From positions 124,001 through 188,000 of the forward strand of contig NZ_CM001403.1 in NCBI RefSeq assembly GCF_000166195.2: a stretch of 64,000 bases of DNA. The letters are read 5' to 3'. The notes under the pieces were generated by a model. It saw only the letters and a list, made by a program, of their open reading frames with translations, was not told the origin of the DNA and ran no database searches. Source of the DNA: Mucilaginibacter paludis DSM 18603. Its GTDB lineage: Bacteria; Bacteroidota; Bacteroidia; Sphingobacteriales; Sphingobacteriaceae. Of the stretch, positions 1 to 9,839 are shown piece by piece (the stretch's first letter is position 1; each line of letters opens with the position of its first letter). A program made the position numbers and the translations under genes.

Positions 1-3000
1 TGTATGCCGGTAAACTCAAACCCCTTGCCGAGGTAAGAGGTAAAATTACAGTTTACAATCCCCTTGCCGGTGCTGTTGTTTACCCTTATGGCATCCCTGT
101 TTGCATCGCCGGCAGCGGTAAGCCCCGTTCCGCCGGATGCGCAGGTAACACCGTTGTTGTACACATTGGGCGAAGACATCTGCGTCAGGCTGATACCGCT
201 TTGCTGGGTGGAAATCGGGTTCTTGATCAGGCTGATGGTGTTAGACGTTACCGATGCCCCGCTCAGGTTGCCGAAGCTACTTAACAAGATGCCGTTATAA
301 GCATTGTAAATGGTGTTGCCATTGGCGTTTACCTGCCCTTTGCAGGTATTTACCGGGCAGGCCACACTGGCCAAATTGGCCGCGTAAACAGCGGTGCCGA
401 TATAGTGGCTGGCAGGTTTGGTGCCCGTGTAAGAAGGCGGCGCGTCCGCTATATAGTTGTTGTTCAAATTAATGGTGCCTGCCGCTACATTGGTAGGCGT
501 AGTTATAAATACACCATTTTCTACGTTGACCAGGGTGTTGTTGTTAGCCTGTAGGCTACTGTAGTAATTGCCTGCTTTCACAAAACACCCTTCCGTCCAG
601 GTGCTGGTATGGGTACTGATGACATAGTTGCCCTGGAACAGCAACTCCGCAGGGTAGAAACTGCCCACGGCATCTGCCGAACAATTGTAAAATTTGTTGG
701 CGCGGCTGGTAGGACCTGCGTACACGCGCAGGCGGTACACCATGTCCTGCGTAGCGTTGCAATCAGCCAGGATGCCGGTGCCCTGGTTGGGCGCGCCCAC
801 CATGTTGCAGAAAGCACTGTTCACCACACTCATGTTGGAGTTGTGCGCATAAATGCCAAACTGCATGTTGTCCAGCACGTTCAGGTATTTGTCTGCTGTT
901 TCGTCGCCTACTTTTATTTCGCGGTACAGGCTGCCGCCGGAACCTACGCTTTGTATCTGCATCCCCATCTGCGCTGGCGCACCATTTTGAAGGCTTACGG
1001 CGGTATAGTTATTCAGTGAATAAGGCGAACTGTAAGCATCGGGAGTACCGCTAAGCGCCATCAGCCCATAAGTGGTTGGCCAGGTATTGTAACTGCTGGC
1101 CAGGTTCCTGGAGGTGAATACCGTATTGCGGACAGTGAACGGGTAAACCGACAGGCTGATGCTTTGGTAAGAATTAATGAGTATGCCCAGCTGGTTACGG
1201 TTAAAGATAGCCCCATCGGATGTGAAGATATTGGAGGTACTGGATGGCACGCTGGTGATGTTGACTGCGGTAACCGCGTCTTCGATCAGCGTACTGTGTA
1301 TAATGTTAAGCACTGCCGGGTTACCATTGTAGGTAATGCCGTTCCATAGCGGGTTACAACCAAACAGGTGCGAGCTGTCTATGGTTACATTGGCACCCGA
1401 AGCCAGGGTAATAGCCGAGTTGCCGTTTACCATGATATTTGCCCGCTGTATGGTCATGGTACCGCTTAACACGATGTTGCCCGGCACATAATAATTGCCG
1501 GTGCCAAAGTTAGCCGCAGTGCAGGTGGTACAGCCCAGCACCGTAAATGCCGTGCCCGGTGCACCGTGGAACGCAACGCAGGGTGTACAGCCCGCCGTTC
1601 CCATAACCGTTGCGTAAGTTTGCGAAGTGGCGGCGCAAGTACTGCCCGTTACCGATACGGTGAGCGTATAAGTGCCCGTCAGGGTAACCACCAGTATCCT
1701 GTTGGTACCAACCGTTGTTGTATTGTTGTATTTCCAGGTATAGGTGTAGCCGCTGCCTGCGGGCGCTGTCAGCGTATCGCCGTAACAGGCCTGGAAACCC
1801 GTATTGGTTACATCATTGCCATAATAGGTAATGGTGGCCGCAGGCCCGGATGATAAACTTACCGTTGTCATTTTTGATAGTTTGGAGCAGCCACCGCTCG
1901 TAACCAGTACTGTGTAGCTGCCTGCCGAAGTGGCATTGTAGGTGCGGCTTGTAGCCCCGCCGATATTGGTGCCAGATGTTTTCCACTGGTAGGAGGTGCC
2001 GGTACCCGTTGTAAAGGCGGTTAGCGTTACGCTGCCACCGGAACAGAAAGAAGCCGTTGGATAGGGGCTGACGGAATCGCTTGGCGATGGGTTGACGGTA
2101 ACCGTCGCGTAGATCGAAGTATCGATACAGGTATTGGTGCCTGTTTCCACTACATAGTAGGTACCTGCTGTACCGGTGGTATAACCTGAACCGGTAGCGC
2201 CGCTGATAGCGCCGCCTGTATTGTACCACTGGTAGGTAGAGATACCGCTTGTATTGGCGGAAAAGGTAACCGTATTACCGCTGCATAGGGCCGTTGATCC
2301 CGGGGTAATGACCGCATTGGGCGGAGGGTTTACGGTTACCACTATAGAATTGGAGGATGCATAACAGCCGTTGGAGTCTATCACCACTTTATAAGTACCC
2401 GTTACCCCGGCGCTGTAAAAACGCAGGTTGGCGGCCCCTGTATCCTTACCATCTTTATACCAGTGGTAGTTTACGCCGTGGGTCAGGTTCGGGTCCTGGA
2501 GCACCACTACCTGCCCCTGGCATACGTTCGGTATCCTGTCGGCGGTGATATAAACTGATGGCAGGGGTTTCATGAATATGGAAATGCTGGCGGATGTGGC
2601 GCTGCACCGTGAGGCATTGGTAACCGTTACCTGGAAGACACCTGCGGTGATCGCCTTATACGTAGCGGCGGTAGCGCCGCTGATGTTTACATACGTAGTG
2701 CCATTGTACTGTTTCCACTGGTAGGTGTAGCCCGTGCCGGTAGCGGCGCTCATGGTGAGCGTATCGCCAACGCACAGTCCCACGGTGCCTGTTGGCGTTG
2801 TGGTGGCCGATGGCAGGGCGTTGACCACCACGGTGTCTGATGCCGTATCGGGGCAGCCGTAGTAAGAAGTGGCCACTTTGTAAATAGTGGTAACCGAAGG
2901 GGTGTCTGTTTTTACGCTGTTCGTACAACCGGTACAGCCGGTGTAGGTTTTGCCTGTAGATACCATCCAGTTGTAGTTGGTGGAACCTGAAGCGGTTATG

Positions 3001-5543
3001 GTGACCGCCGTACGGTTGCAGACCGTATCTGCCCCGGCCCTTACCAGCAGGCGGCCTGTGCAGCATTTTACGTACACGGTCTTGTCCACCTTGTGCTGGC
3101 AGCCATTCACATCGTAATACATATATTCAACCGGTGTAAACCCGGGGCCGGCCAGTGTCGGGTAAAAGTTGCCCGTGCCGCCGCCTGCCGCTACCGCCGG
3201 GCCTGAAAATACACCGCCTGGTATGGAGACAAACCTGCTCAGGTCAAACACCGTATCGCACATGGAAACGGTATCCGGCATGGTGAACAGCGTGGTAGCG
3301 CTCTTTGGCAATAATTGGATATCGTCTATGAACATTTCCGTGGAATAGTTAGGCGCGTACGGGTTCAGGTAAGCGGCGTTGACCACATAAAAATCGTTCA
3401 GTACAGGGCCTGCCGGTACCTTGAAGGTATCGGTATAGGCGTGCCACTGGAGGGAATCTTTAACTATCAAATGCTGGGCAAGCGGGGTAAGGTACGCGGT
3501 ATTGAACTGTGGAACCAGCCCCGGGCTTGCCAGGAACTGTATATAGGAATCCCATTCCTTTACCGGCAGGGTGATGTTCCAGCCGTCATCCTTCCTGATC
3601 TTGGCCCAGTAGCTCACCACGTAGGTTACGCCGGGCTGCAGGCCGCTGGTCAGGTTTGTTTCCACGCCTTCCAGGAAATAAGGGTCTGTCGGGTACAGCG
3701 TCTGGTAGCTGGACCACAGGCCTATGAAGTTATTGTTGGGGGTACCGCTCAATGCGTGTATGCCGGTCGCTGGTGCCGATACAGCGGTAGGCACCGAATA
3801 ATAAGGGTCGCTGGTGCATCCGTAAGATATCAGGTCGGGGGTACCTGTGATGGGTGTCCAGCAGCTTATGGAGGCGCTCATAGCCGCGCCTGCCGTAGCT
3901 CCGCATCCCGTACCGGTTTCAAAACCGGGGTTGGCAAGCATATTGCAGGCCGACGGGGTACAGGCGGCGCTGCCCACAAATACATAGATGTAAGTGATGT
4001 TGCCCCTGGCCCCGGTTGTGCTGTTTACGGGTATATAACGTAGCAGGTGCAGGCCAGATGCGCTGCTTGCCGATGGCGTATAGGTAAGCGTGGTGGTATT
4101 GCCTCCTGCGGTGGCGCTCAGCGTCCCGCCACCGGTGATTACCTGGAGGCAGGTAAATGAATCGGCATTGTTATCATTCGCTAAGAGGTGTACCGTTGCG
4201 TTGTTAAGCGCAATGCTGCTGCCTGCGGTCACCACGTAGGTAAACCCGCCGGTGCTGTTGATGCCGTCATTGATGCCCGCCACGTTAATGCCGGGGCAAA
4301 CGGAGCCATGGTAATTGGTATCGTTAAGGGGTGTACTGCCGAATATGGTATCACAAGTATAACCTATATCGCAGAATGCCTGTCTTTCCTCGCTTTTGGG
4401 GTAGCGGGTCATCTTGCCGTAAGCGGAGGCGTAACTCATCACAAAATACAGGTTGTTGCTTGCGGGCGGGCTGAGGTAAAAAGAAGCAGGCACCTGGCAT
4501 TCGTCTGCAAAATGGCTGAGGCTGCTACCGCCCTCCCAGCAGTTGGGTGTGTAAACAGGCTGCGAAATAATACCGTCTGAAAACCGTACTGCCGAGGCGC
4601 ACACGGTATGGTTGGGGCTGCAGCTTGCGGGGTTGGGTTGCAGGTCGGACGTGGACGCGCTAAATGTATAGTTGTACAGGGAGCATGAACCGCTATTGCT
4701 GATCAGGTTGGTACCGGACGCATTTTTAAGGAACAGGTCGTAGCGGGAATAATATTGTTCGGCGGGGCCAAATATACTGTTGCCGTTTTTTTCGATCAGC
4801 GTGGCAAAGCCGAGTAAATGAGAAAATTCATGCAGCGCAATGCTATAAAGATCCAATTCCACAGCAGACGGTGCCGTTGTCAGGTTGGTGTGCCAGGTAA
4901 GGCTGCTGAAATTAAAGGCCGCGATCCCGTGGTAGAACGCACTGTTGGTGACCAGTGGGTTGATGACGCTGGTATAGGCATCCTGGCCGCTGTGTATGGT
5001 TGTCCATACCACGTTGTCGGCAATGCTGCCCGCTGGTGCGCGTTTGGCGTACGCGTAAAAGCCCGAAGCTGCCGCTGCGGCACTGGGCGCAAGCATATAG
5101 GCAGGGTTTCTGATAAGGATGTTTACTTTTTTGCCTGTTAATGTCAGCGGGCTTGAAATGAAGCTGCTCAGGTCATGCAGCACCTGGCAGATCACATTTA
5201 ACCTTGCCTGGTGGGCGGGCACGGTCAGGAAACTGTCCATACCGCAGCCGGGTTCAAGGTAGATCTGGAAATAACCGGAGTTACAGGTGTACATAATATC
5301 GGCCTGCGGGGTGGGCCTGCCATAGAAAGAGCGCAATCCGGTATCTGTGGCTAATTGGTACAGGGGATACCCGGTGCCGAAACGATCGTAAACTGAGTCA
5401 AAAAAACCGCCGACCGTAAGGGAGGGCTTGCCTTTTACGCTGTCTGTTGAAGACGCGCGTGCCGGTAAATTACTGGCCGCCAATAACAGGAGCACAGCCC
5501 AGAATTTCCATGGAATGGATTTAAATTGAAAGTGGGATGGCAT
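1..5543 (-). CDS. Large secreted metzincin-like/PKD/beta-helix protein (3' end outside window)
   Basis: An open frame runs from ATG at 5541-5543 to the window edge, at least 1847 codons. The N-terminus is a signal peptide (hydrophobic WAVLLLLAASNLPARA). A zinc-site motif HEFSHLLGF begins at residue 238 and a Met-turn-like FVMSYAS follows near residue 370, the arrangement seen in metzincin metallopeptidases. The usual third ligand of HExxHxxGxxH is Thr here, so activity is uncertain. After that come an NPGFE-type carbohydrate-binding-like module (about residue 535), several Ig/PKD-like repeats (QWK and YQW motifs) and an Asn/Ser/Thr-rich right-handed beta-helix-like region from about residue 1320. 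A T9SS sorting domain would be expected at the unseen C-terminus. Base composition is clearly more GC-rich than the mobilization genes to the right. It may be element cargo, because no left attachment site lies between it and the mobilization genes. Confidence 0.8.
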   Translation of the reverse strand, partial: MPSHFQFKSIPWKFWAVLLLLAASNLPARASSTDSVKGKPSLTVGGFFDSVYDRFGTGYPLYQLATDTGLRSFYGRPTPQADIMYTCNSGYFQIYLEPGCGMDSFLTVPAHQARLNVICQVLHDLSSFISSPLTLTGKKVNILIRNPAYMLAPSAAAAASGFYAYAKRAPAGSIADNVVWTTIHSGQDAYTSVINPLVTNSAFYHGIAAFNFSSLTWHTNLTTAPSAVELDLYSIALHEFSHLLGFATLIEKNGNSIFGPAEQYYSRYDLFLKNASGTNLISNSGSCSLYNYTFSASTSDLQPNPASCSPNHTVCASAVRFSDGIISQPVYTPNCWEGGSSLSHFADECQVPASFYLSPPASNNLYFVMSYASAYGKMTRYPKSEERQAFCDIGYTCDTIFGSTPLNDTNYHGSVCPGINVAGINDGINSTGGFTYVVTAGSSIALNNATVHLLANDNNADSFTCLQVITGGGTLSATAGGNTTTLTYTPSASSASGLHLLRYIPVNSTTGARGNITYIYVFVGSAACTPSACNMLANPGFETGTGCGATAGAAMSASISCWTPITGTPDLISYGCTSDPYYSVPTAVSAPATGIHALSGTPNNNFIGLWSSYQTLYPTDPYFLEGVETNLTSGLQPGVTYVVSYWAKIRKDDGWNITLPVKEWDSYIQFLASPGLVPQFNTAYLTPLAQHLIVKDSLQWHAYTDTFKVPAGPVLNDFYVVNAAYLNPYAPNYSTEMFIDDIQLLPKSATTLFTMPDTVSMCDTVFDLSRFVSIPGGVFSGPAVAAGGGTGNFYPTLAGPGFTPVEYMYYDVNGCQHKVDKTVYVKCCTGRLLVRAGADTVCNRTAVTITASGSTNYNWMVSTGKTYTGCTGCTNSVKTDTPSVTTIYKVATSYYGCPDTASDTVVVNALPSATTTPTGTVGLCVGDTLTMSAATGTGYTYQWKQYNGTTYVNISGATAATYKAITAGVFQVTVTNASRCSATSASISIFMKPLPSVYITADRIPNVCQGQVVVLQDPNLTHGVNYHWYKDGKDTGAANLRFYSAGVTGTYKVVIDSNGCYASSNSIVVTVNPPPNAVITPGSTALCSGNTVTFSANTSGISTYQWYNTGGAISGATGSGYTTGTAGTYYVVETGTNTCIDTSIYATVTVNPSPSDSVSPYPTASFCSGGSVTLTAFTTGTGTSYQWKTSGTNIGGATSRTYNATSAGSYTVLVTSGGCSKLSKMTTVSLSSGPAATITYYGNDVTNTGFQACYGDTLTAPAGSGYTYTWKYNNTTTVGTNRILVVTLTGTYTLTVSVTGSTCAATSQTYATVMGTAGCTPCVAFHGAPGTAFTVLGCTTCTAANFGTGNYYVPGNIVLSGTMTIQRANIMVNGNSAITLASGANVTIDSSHLFGCNPLWNGITYNGNPAVLNIIHSTLIEDAVTAVNITSVPSSTSNIFTSDGAIFNRNQLGILINSYQSISLSVYPFTVRNTVFTSRNLASSYNTWPTTYGLMALSGTPDAYSSPYSLNNYTAVSLQNGAPAQMGMQIQSVGSGGSLYREIKVGDETADKYLNVLDNMQFGIYAHNSNMSVVNSAFCNMVGAPNQGTGILADCNATQDMVYRLRVYAGPTSRANKFYNCSADAVGSFYPAELLFQGNYVISTHTSTWTEGCFVKAGNYYSSLQANNNTLVNVENGVFITTPTNVAAGTINLNNNYIADAPPSYTGTKPASHYIGTAVYAANLASVACPVNTCKGQVNANGNTIYNAYNGILLSSFGNLSGASVTSNTISLIKNPISTQQSGISLTQMSSPNVYNNGVTCASGGTGLTAAGDANRDAIRVNNSTGKGIVNCNFTSYLGKGFEFTGI

Positions 5544-5757
5544 GAAACATTTTTTGTGGGTTAGGAAATGATAAACTGAAATTGTAGTGTCGAAAGAAAT
5601 AAGCGCACAAGAAAAGTAATCGGATACAGAATTTTTACAGGTAAAAAACTGGTTTGTGTTAAATTTTAGAGATTATTAAAAGTTTGGTATTGAGATATTT
5701 ATCTCATACAAGGTATAGGGGATGAATGAGCTTTTATAGGTGAAAAAGCATGTAGTG

Positions 5758-5803
5758 CATATGTGAAAAAGAATGTATAGGGAATACGTCTTTTTCACAT
5801 ATG
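5758..5803. repeat. 15-bp perfect inverted repeat (hairpin)
   Basis: CATATGTGAAAAAGA at 5758-5772 is exactly complementary to TCTTTTTCACATATG at 5789-5803, with a 16-base spacer. A related GTGAAAAAG stretch occurs just upstream near 5740. It could be a bidirectional terminator or a protein-binding site; the sequence does not decide. Confidence 0.6.
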
Positions 5804-6025
5804 GAGTATGGGGATGGTGTACACCAAATTTGGAGATACTCATTTTCATGGCGGCCTGCAACAATCATATCCTTTCATACGAGCATGAGTTTGGTTATGC
5901 CCGTGAGCCAGGCATAGGTTACGAAAAAAGAAAAATGCAGAGGGAAAGTCGACTTAGAGCTTTAGGGGCTGATATCAGGACGAAGGTAATATGACAATTT
6001 TGATATGTTGGAGTTTGCGATGTTG

Positions 6026-6131
6026 TATTTTACTTATGCACGGTTGTATTTTACAATTGTGGTAAATACTTAAAAGCCAATCGCTTGTTTTTAGAAGGCA
6101 AGTATTTTACTCGTTTAGATTGGTATTTTAC
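6026..6131. promoter_or_regulatory. Four TATTTTAC direct repeats in two 21-bp-spaced pairs (putative operator)
   Basis: TATTTTAC occurs at 6026-6033, 6047-6054, 6103-6110 and 6124-6131. Both pairs have start-to-start spacing of exactly 21 bp, two helical turns. An inverted relative, GTAAATACT, lies at 6062-6070. The array ends about 20 bp before the XRE regulator start, so autoregulatory operator sites are the natural reading. That role is an inference from position and spacing. Confidence 0.5.
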
Positions 6132-6153
6132 TCAACCAACTTAACTTTATATA

Positions 6154-6570
6154 ATGCAAACATTTAGAAAAATACACATAGGCAGAAATATTGAACGCTT
6201 ACGGGAGTTCAAAGGGATCAAACAAGAGGTATTAGCCTCCGGCTTAGGTGTCAGCCAACAAACAATTTCCAGAATAGAGCAAAGCGAAACGGTTGATGAG
6301 GTAAAACTTGAACAGATCGCAAAATTGTTAGGGGTTACCAAAGAAGCAATAAAAAATTATAGCGATGAAGCGGTGATTTTTCATATCCAAACAATGAACG
6401 ACAATGCATCCGCTAACTATCAATATAATTCAAATTCAGTTGAACGAATCGTTGAATTGTACGAACGTTTATTAAATGAGAAAAATGAATTGATAAAGCA
6501 GAAAGACGAGGTAATAAAACACAAAGATGCCGTGATCGAAATGTTTAAGCAGCAGCAAAAAGCTTCCTAA
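6154..6570 (+). CDS. XRE-family transcriptional regulator
   Basis: A 138-aa protein. Residues about 8-65 form a helix-turn-helix of the Cro/CI (XRE) type: IGRNIERLREFKGIKQEVLA, then a recognition helix around VSQQTISRIEQ. The C-terminal third is a Lys/Glu-rich heptad coiled coil (NEKNELIKQKDEVIKHKDAV), which suggests dimerization. It is convergent with the coupling-protein gene, with 8 bp between stop codons, and is preceded by 21-bp-spaced direct repeats. It probably regulates itself and possibly transfer functions of the mobile element. Regulators with this HTH plus coiled-coil layout are common on Bacteroidota mobile elements. Confidence 0.9.
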   Translation: MQTFRKIHIGRNIERLREFKGIKQEVLASGLGVSQQTISRIEQSETVDEVKLEQIAKLLGVTKEAIKNYSDEAVIFHIQTMNDNASANYQYNSNSVERIVELYERLLNEKNELIKQKDEVIKHKDAVIEMFKQQQKAS

Positions 6571-6578
6571 CGATCTTC

Positions 6579-8567
6579 CTAAACAATCTTTTTCAAAATG
6601 AGATTAGTCAGGTTTGGGCTGTCGGACATCCGTTCAAGTTCAGAATCTATCAGTATTTTAATTTCCTTTTTTACCTGTAAGTAGTTCTGCTCAACATCCT
6701 GGCTGCCGACTTCCCGTATCTGGGGAATATCCGAATATTTCGCTTCTTCCTGTTTAATGGCTTCATGGTCGTTAATAATCTCGGCATGAAAGGTTTTTAA
6801 CTCGATCTTTTGCATAGGGTCGTCCGCTACCATACCCACGAATTCACCGGAAGAAAGGCCGCTGATCTTTGAAGCCGGGATGGCACTGTCCAGTTGCATG
6901 GACTTACTGACCGATGTATCGGAACTATTAATGGAGACGCTCTCCCGTTCCTGCATGATCTTGCCGAACCGCTCGCTTAACTGCTTGGCTGTATCACCCA
7001 CTACCTGCCCGCTGACAATATTACCCACGATATTCATAATGACCTCCGCCTGCTCCCGGCCATAATCTTTCTTTAACTGGCTGTAGTCCTGTACGCCCAA
7101 ACAGGTAGCAACCTTGTTGGAACGGGCAGTAGCGATCAGGCTATCGATACCATTAAAGTAAATGGTAGGGAACTCGTCAAATATCAAACTGCTTTTCAGC
7201 TTGTTTTTCTGGTTCACTAACTTGATCATCCGGGAAATATAGAGGCTAAGTACCGCTCCGTAAATTTGCTGCTTCTGCGGGTTATTGCCCATACAGATCA
7301 CTTTAGGCTCATCGGGGTTATTGAGGTCAAGGGTAAAATCATTGCCGTTAAGAACATAGTATAATTGTGGGGAGGCTAACCTGGCCATACTGATTTTAGC
7401 ACTGGCAATCTGGCCTTCCAGCTGGTCGGTTGCCCTGTTTTTGTAAGCGGAAACAAAGGGGTTGATGAGCACTTCAATTTCAGGTTCCGTTCTCAAAACG
7501 GAAAAAAGCTCGTGGTATTCCACCTGCATGAGTTCTATCACATGCGGCAGCGTGCAATGGATACCATTCCTGTATTTTTTCAGGAACCATATAATTGCGG
7601 TAACAAAGTTGATCGGGGATTCCACAAAGAAATCTCCCTGCTTTTTGATCCACTCCCGGTTCAACCCGAGCATGATGGTGCGTGAAGATTCGGAGGCATC
7701 AGTAATATCGTCCATCCGCCCAGGCTCCAAAGGGTTACAACGGTGGGTCTGGCCCAGGTTATCAAAATTTATCACGTAAAATGCCGGTGGTATTTTATAG
7801 GCTGTGGAATTTTGTTTTAAGGTATTATATACGATGCGGGACAGGTCATCATACTTAAAGTCATACACGAACAGGCTGAACCCCTTTTTGATGTGCTGGG
7901 TAATGACATGCCGGATAACAAAATAAGACTTACCTGCGCCCGGTGTACCGATAACCAATAGCGCCCGGAATGGATTGATGATATTGATCCAGCTTTTGCG
8001 GATGTTACCTTTGAGGTTGTATTGCGCTGGCAGGTTGATGGAATACTCATTGGTTAAAAGCCTCTCTTCCTGCGGAAAGGATTCATTGAGCTTGTTAAAG
8101 ATGTCGCCTTTAAACTTCAATTGCAATATCCGGGATAGCAATGCCCCGCCCCGCATGATCATCATGTACCCTATAGAAGTAATGGACATATAGAGTATTG
8201 CGATAACTTCCACACCGGCATGGATACTTAACAGGAACTGGCTTAATCCGTATATTAACAATCCAAATCCGCCATACCTTAATGCCATCCCTAATTTCAG
8301 GTCTTCGTCCTTTTTCCCTTTGGCACCGATCAGGGAAATGAGCAGGAACATCAATGCCCCCAGCTTGGAGATATAGCTGTTGTCGAACAGTCCGGTATGT
8401 TGCAAGTTTAGCAGGAGCTTATCGGTGATGCTATGGGATAAGCCCCATTGCCTGAACGCTCCATAACAATAAACGTAAAAATGCAGTATCAGCAGCACGA
8501 GGCTGATCTGCCTGGTCATATCAATGATCTTTCTTAATCCTTCGGTGTTTTCTCCTGTGTTGTTCAT
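6579..8567 (-). CDS. mobC: MobC-type conjugal transfer coupling protein (VirD4/TraG-like ATPase)
   Basis: A 662-aa type IV coupling protein. It delivers the relaxase-DNA complex to a mating channel at the inner membrane. The N-terminus has a Tyr/Phe/Cys-rich membrane region (VLLILHFYVYCYGAF, the YWFCY-type domain of Bacteroidota mobilization proteins) and further hydrophobic segments to about residue 160. The Walker A motif GTPGAGKS lies at about residues 208-215. A Walker B-like SSLIFDEFPTIYF sits near residue 435. The gene lies 18 bp downstream of the relaxase on the same strand, the usual mobA-mobB-mobC order. No type IV secretion channel genes are visible in the window, so the element probably borrows a helper system. 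Confidence 0.9.
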   Translation of the reverse strand: MNNTGENTEGLRKIIDMTRQISLVLLILHFYVYCYGAFRQWGLSHSITDKLLLNLQHTGLFDNSYISKLGALMFLLISLIGAKGKKDEDLKLGMALRYGGFGLLIYGLSQFLLSIHAGVEVIAILYMSITSIGYMMIMRGGALLSRILQLKFKGDIFNKLNESFPQEERLLTNEYSINLPAQYNLKGNIRKSWINIINPFRALLVIGTPGAGKSYFVIRHVITQHIKKGFSLFVYDFKYDDLSRIVYNTLKQNSTAYKIPPAFYVINFDNLGQTHRCNPLEPGRMDDITDASESSRTIMLGLNREWIKKQGDFFVESPINFVTAIIWFLKKYRNGIHCTLPHVIELMQVEYHELFSVLRTEPEIEVLINPFVSAYKNRATDQLEGQIASAKISMARLASPQLYYVLNGNDFTLDLNNPDEPKVICMGNNPQKQQIYGAVLSLYISRMIKLVNQKNKLKSSLIFDEFPTIYFNGIDSLIATARSNKVATCLGVQDYSQLKKDYGREQAEVIMNIVGNIVSGQVVGDTAKQLSERFGKIMQERESVSINSSDTSVSKSMQLDSAIPASKISGLSSGEFVGMVADDPMQKIELKTFHAEIINDHEAIKQEEAKYSDIPQIREVGSQDVEQNYLQVKKEIKILIDSELERMSDSPNLTNLILKKIV

Positions 8568-8585
8568 TACTTTATATTTTAGTGT

Positions 8586-9839
8586 TTATAATCTCGGGCC
8601 TTTACGTTTCTTCTTCTTTCTGTCCATTTTTAAATGATAGTCCATGCTTTGGTTTGGATTTTCAGCATCAAACAGGGCTTCCGTTATTTGGGATAATAAC
8701 CCGTTGCCCAACCTTTCCTGTTGGGCCAGTGGCTCGTCTTTCTGCACAATAGTGATGGAACTGTTATCATTGTCTTTGGAGAAAGTTCCACCCAGCCGCT
8801 GGCTGATCGCATTGGCACTATAGGTTTTGCCCAGGTCGCTACCATTGAAAACTGTTCTTGTTGCGTTATCGACATAGGTTACCCCGTAGAGCCGCCCCTC
8901 CTTATTGCTGTGCCATACCACCTGGATGTTCTTTTCCTGCAATGCGGTAGCGAATGCTTCTTTGCTTTTTATTGTGGTATCGCCTATGATCTTACCCAGA
9001 ACATGTACCAGGCGGTTTTTATAATCCTCCCTGCTGATCCTGTTGTCTGCATACCGTCTTTCCAGGTTGCTGGTAATTGGCCTGCCATAGATGCGGCTGG
9101 CTTTGATGGGCACCCCAATTTTATTACCATTCTTATCCAGGATGCTGTAGCTCAATCCCTTTTTATCGTGTTTCAGGCTTCCGGGTTCTCCGGGGTCGGC
9201 AATAATATTGAATTGCCGCAGCGCTGCATTCAGTTCAGCCAGGGAAGTGTATTTATAGGTCTTGACGACTTCCCGGACGGTATTGGAGATAGCCGCCTTG
9301 GTTGCTGATTGACCATAAACTACTTTTTCGAGCTGGATAGGTTTCAGGTAATACTCGTCATCGATTTTTTTACTTTCTGCTACAGTGATCCCAAACTCAA
9401 CTTCGATTTCCTTGCGGGCTACTTCCGATTGGTTTTTACCAATGTAATGCAGGGGAATCCGGTTGCCTCCAGGTTCAATATTGGTGGTCACGATATGGAT
9501 GTGCTGATGTGCGGCATCAAAATGCTGGTAGACTAAAAAGGGCTGTTCACCAAATCCTATCTTATCCATATAGCTATCGGCAATCTGTATCAATCGGGTA
9601 TCGTCCAGTTGATCGGCCTTGTCGAAATTCAGGGAGATGTGTATGGCATTTGTTTTTGTCCGCTCGTTCTGGTTGATCAATTTCTGGAAGCGATCAAGCT
9701 TTTGGGTATAGGTGAGGTCTTCCGGCTCCCGGATAAATTTACTGGCATGGATCAATGTTGCTGTACCGTCGGCAACCTTCTGTTCATTGTAGTTCAATAC
9801 GCCCCGTATCGTTTTTCCCGTAGTTATTTTGGCAACCAT
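8586..9839 (-). CDS. mobB: MobB-type relaxase
   Basis: A 417-aa relaxase/mobilization nuclease of the MOBP-like class. It nicks oriT and stays bound to the 5' end of the transferred strand. The N-terminus MVAKITTGKTIRGVLNYNEQ supplies the likely catalytic Tyr. The HIS-type motif NAIHISLNF lies at about residues 64-72, and the metal-binding three-His motif (HQHIHIVTTNIEPGG) at about 112-126. The tail is basic (RKKKKRKGPRL). The start overlaps the upstream mobilization gene by 16 bp, which indicates translational coupling. The length and N-terminal layout fit the Bacteroides MobB group. Confidence 0.92.
   Translation of the reverse strand: MVAKITTGKTIRGVLNYNEQKVADGTATLIHASKFIREPEDLTYTQKLDRFQKLINQNERTKTNAIHISLNFDKADQLDDTRLIQIADSYMDKIGFGEQPFLVYQHFDAAHQHIHIVTTNIEPGGNRIPLHYIGKNQSEVARKEIEVEFGITVAESKKIDDEYYLKPIQLEKVVYGQSATKAAISNTVREVVKTYKYTSLAELNAALRQFNIIADPGEPGSLKHDKKGLSYSILDKNGNKIGVPIKASRIYGRPITSNLERRYADNRISREDYKNRLVHVLGKIIGDTTIKSKEAFATALQEKNIQVVWHSNKEGRLYGVTYVDNATRTVFNGSDLGKTYSANAISQRLGGTFSKDNDNSSITIVQKDEPLAQQERLGNGLLSQITEALFDAENPNQSMDYHLKMDRKKKKRKGPRL

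Larger units (their letters stand above)
5544..6153. other. Intergenic region between secreted protein and XRE regulator
   Basis: A 610-bp AT-rich divergent region. It contains the 15-bp perfect inverted repeat at 5758-5803 and the four spaced TATTTTAC repeats at 6026-6131. Short open frames here (for example 5676-5864 on the minus strand) show no recognizable protein and run across the inverted repeat, so none is called as a gene. No tRNA or attachment-site copy matching the 14.8-kb site is visible. Confidence 0.6.

Noticed and set aside
3315..5141. Plus-strand frames of 107-242 aa opposite the giant secreted protein
   Set aside because: The minus-strand frame carries a signal peptide, a zinc motif and repeats; the plus-strand frames have no start context or recognizable motifs.
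5676..5994. Two short overlapping ORFs on opposite strands (62 and 73 aa)
   Set aside because: Both cross the perfect inverted repeat and show no protein-like composition.
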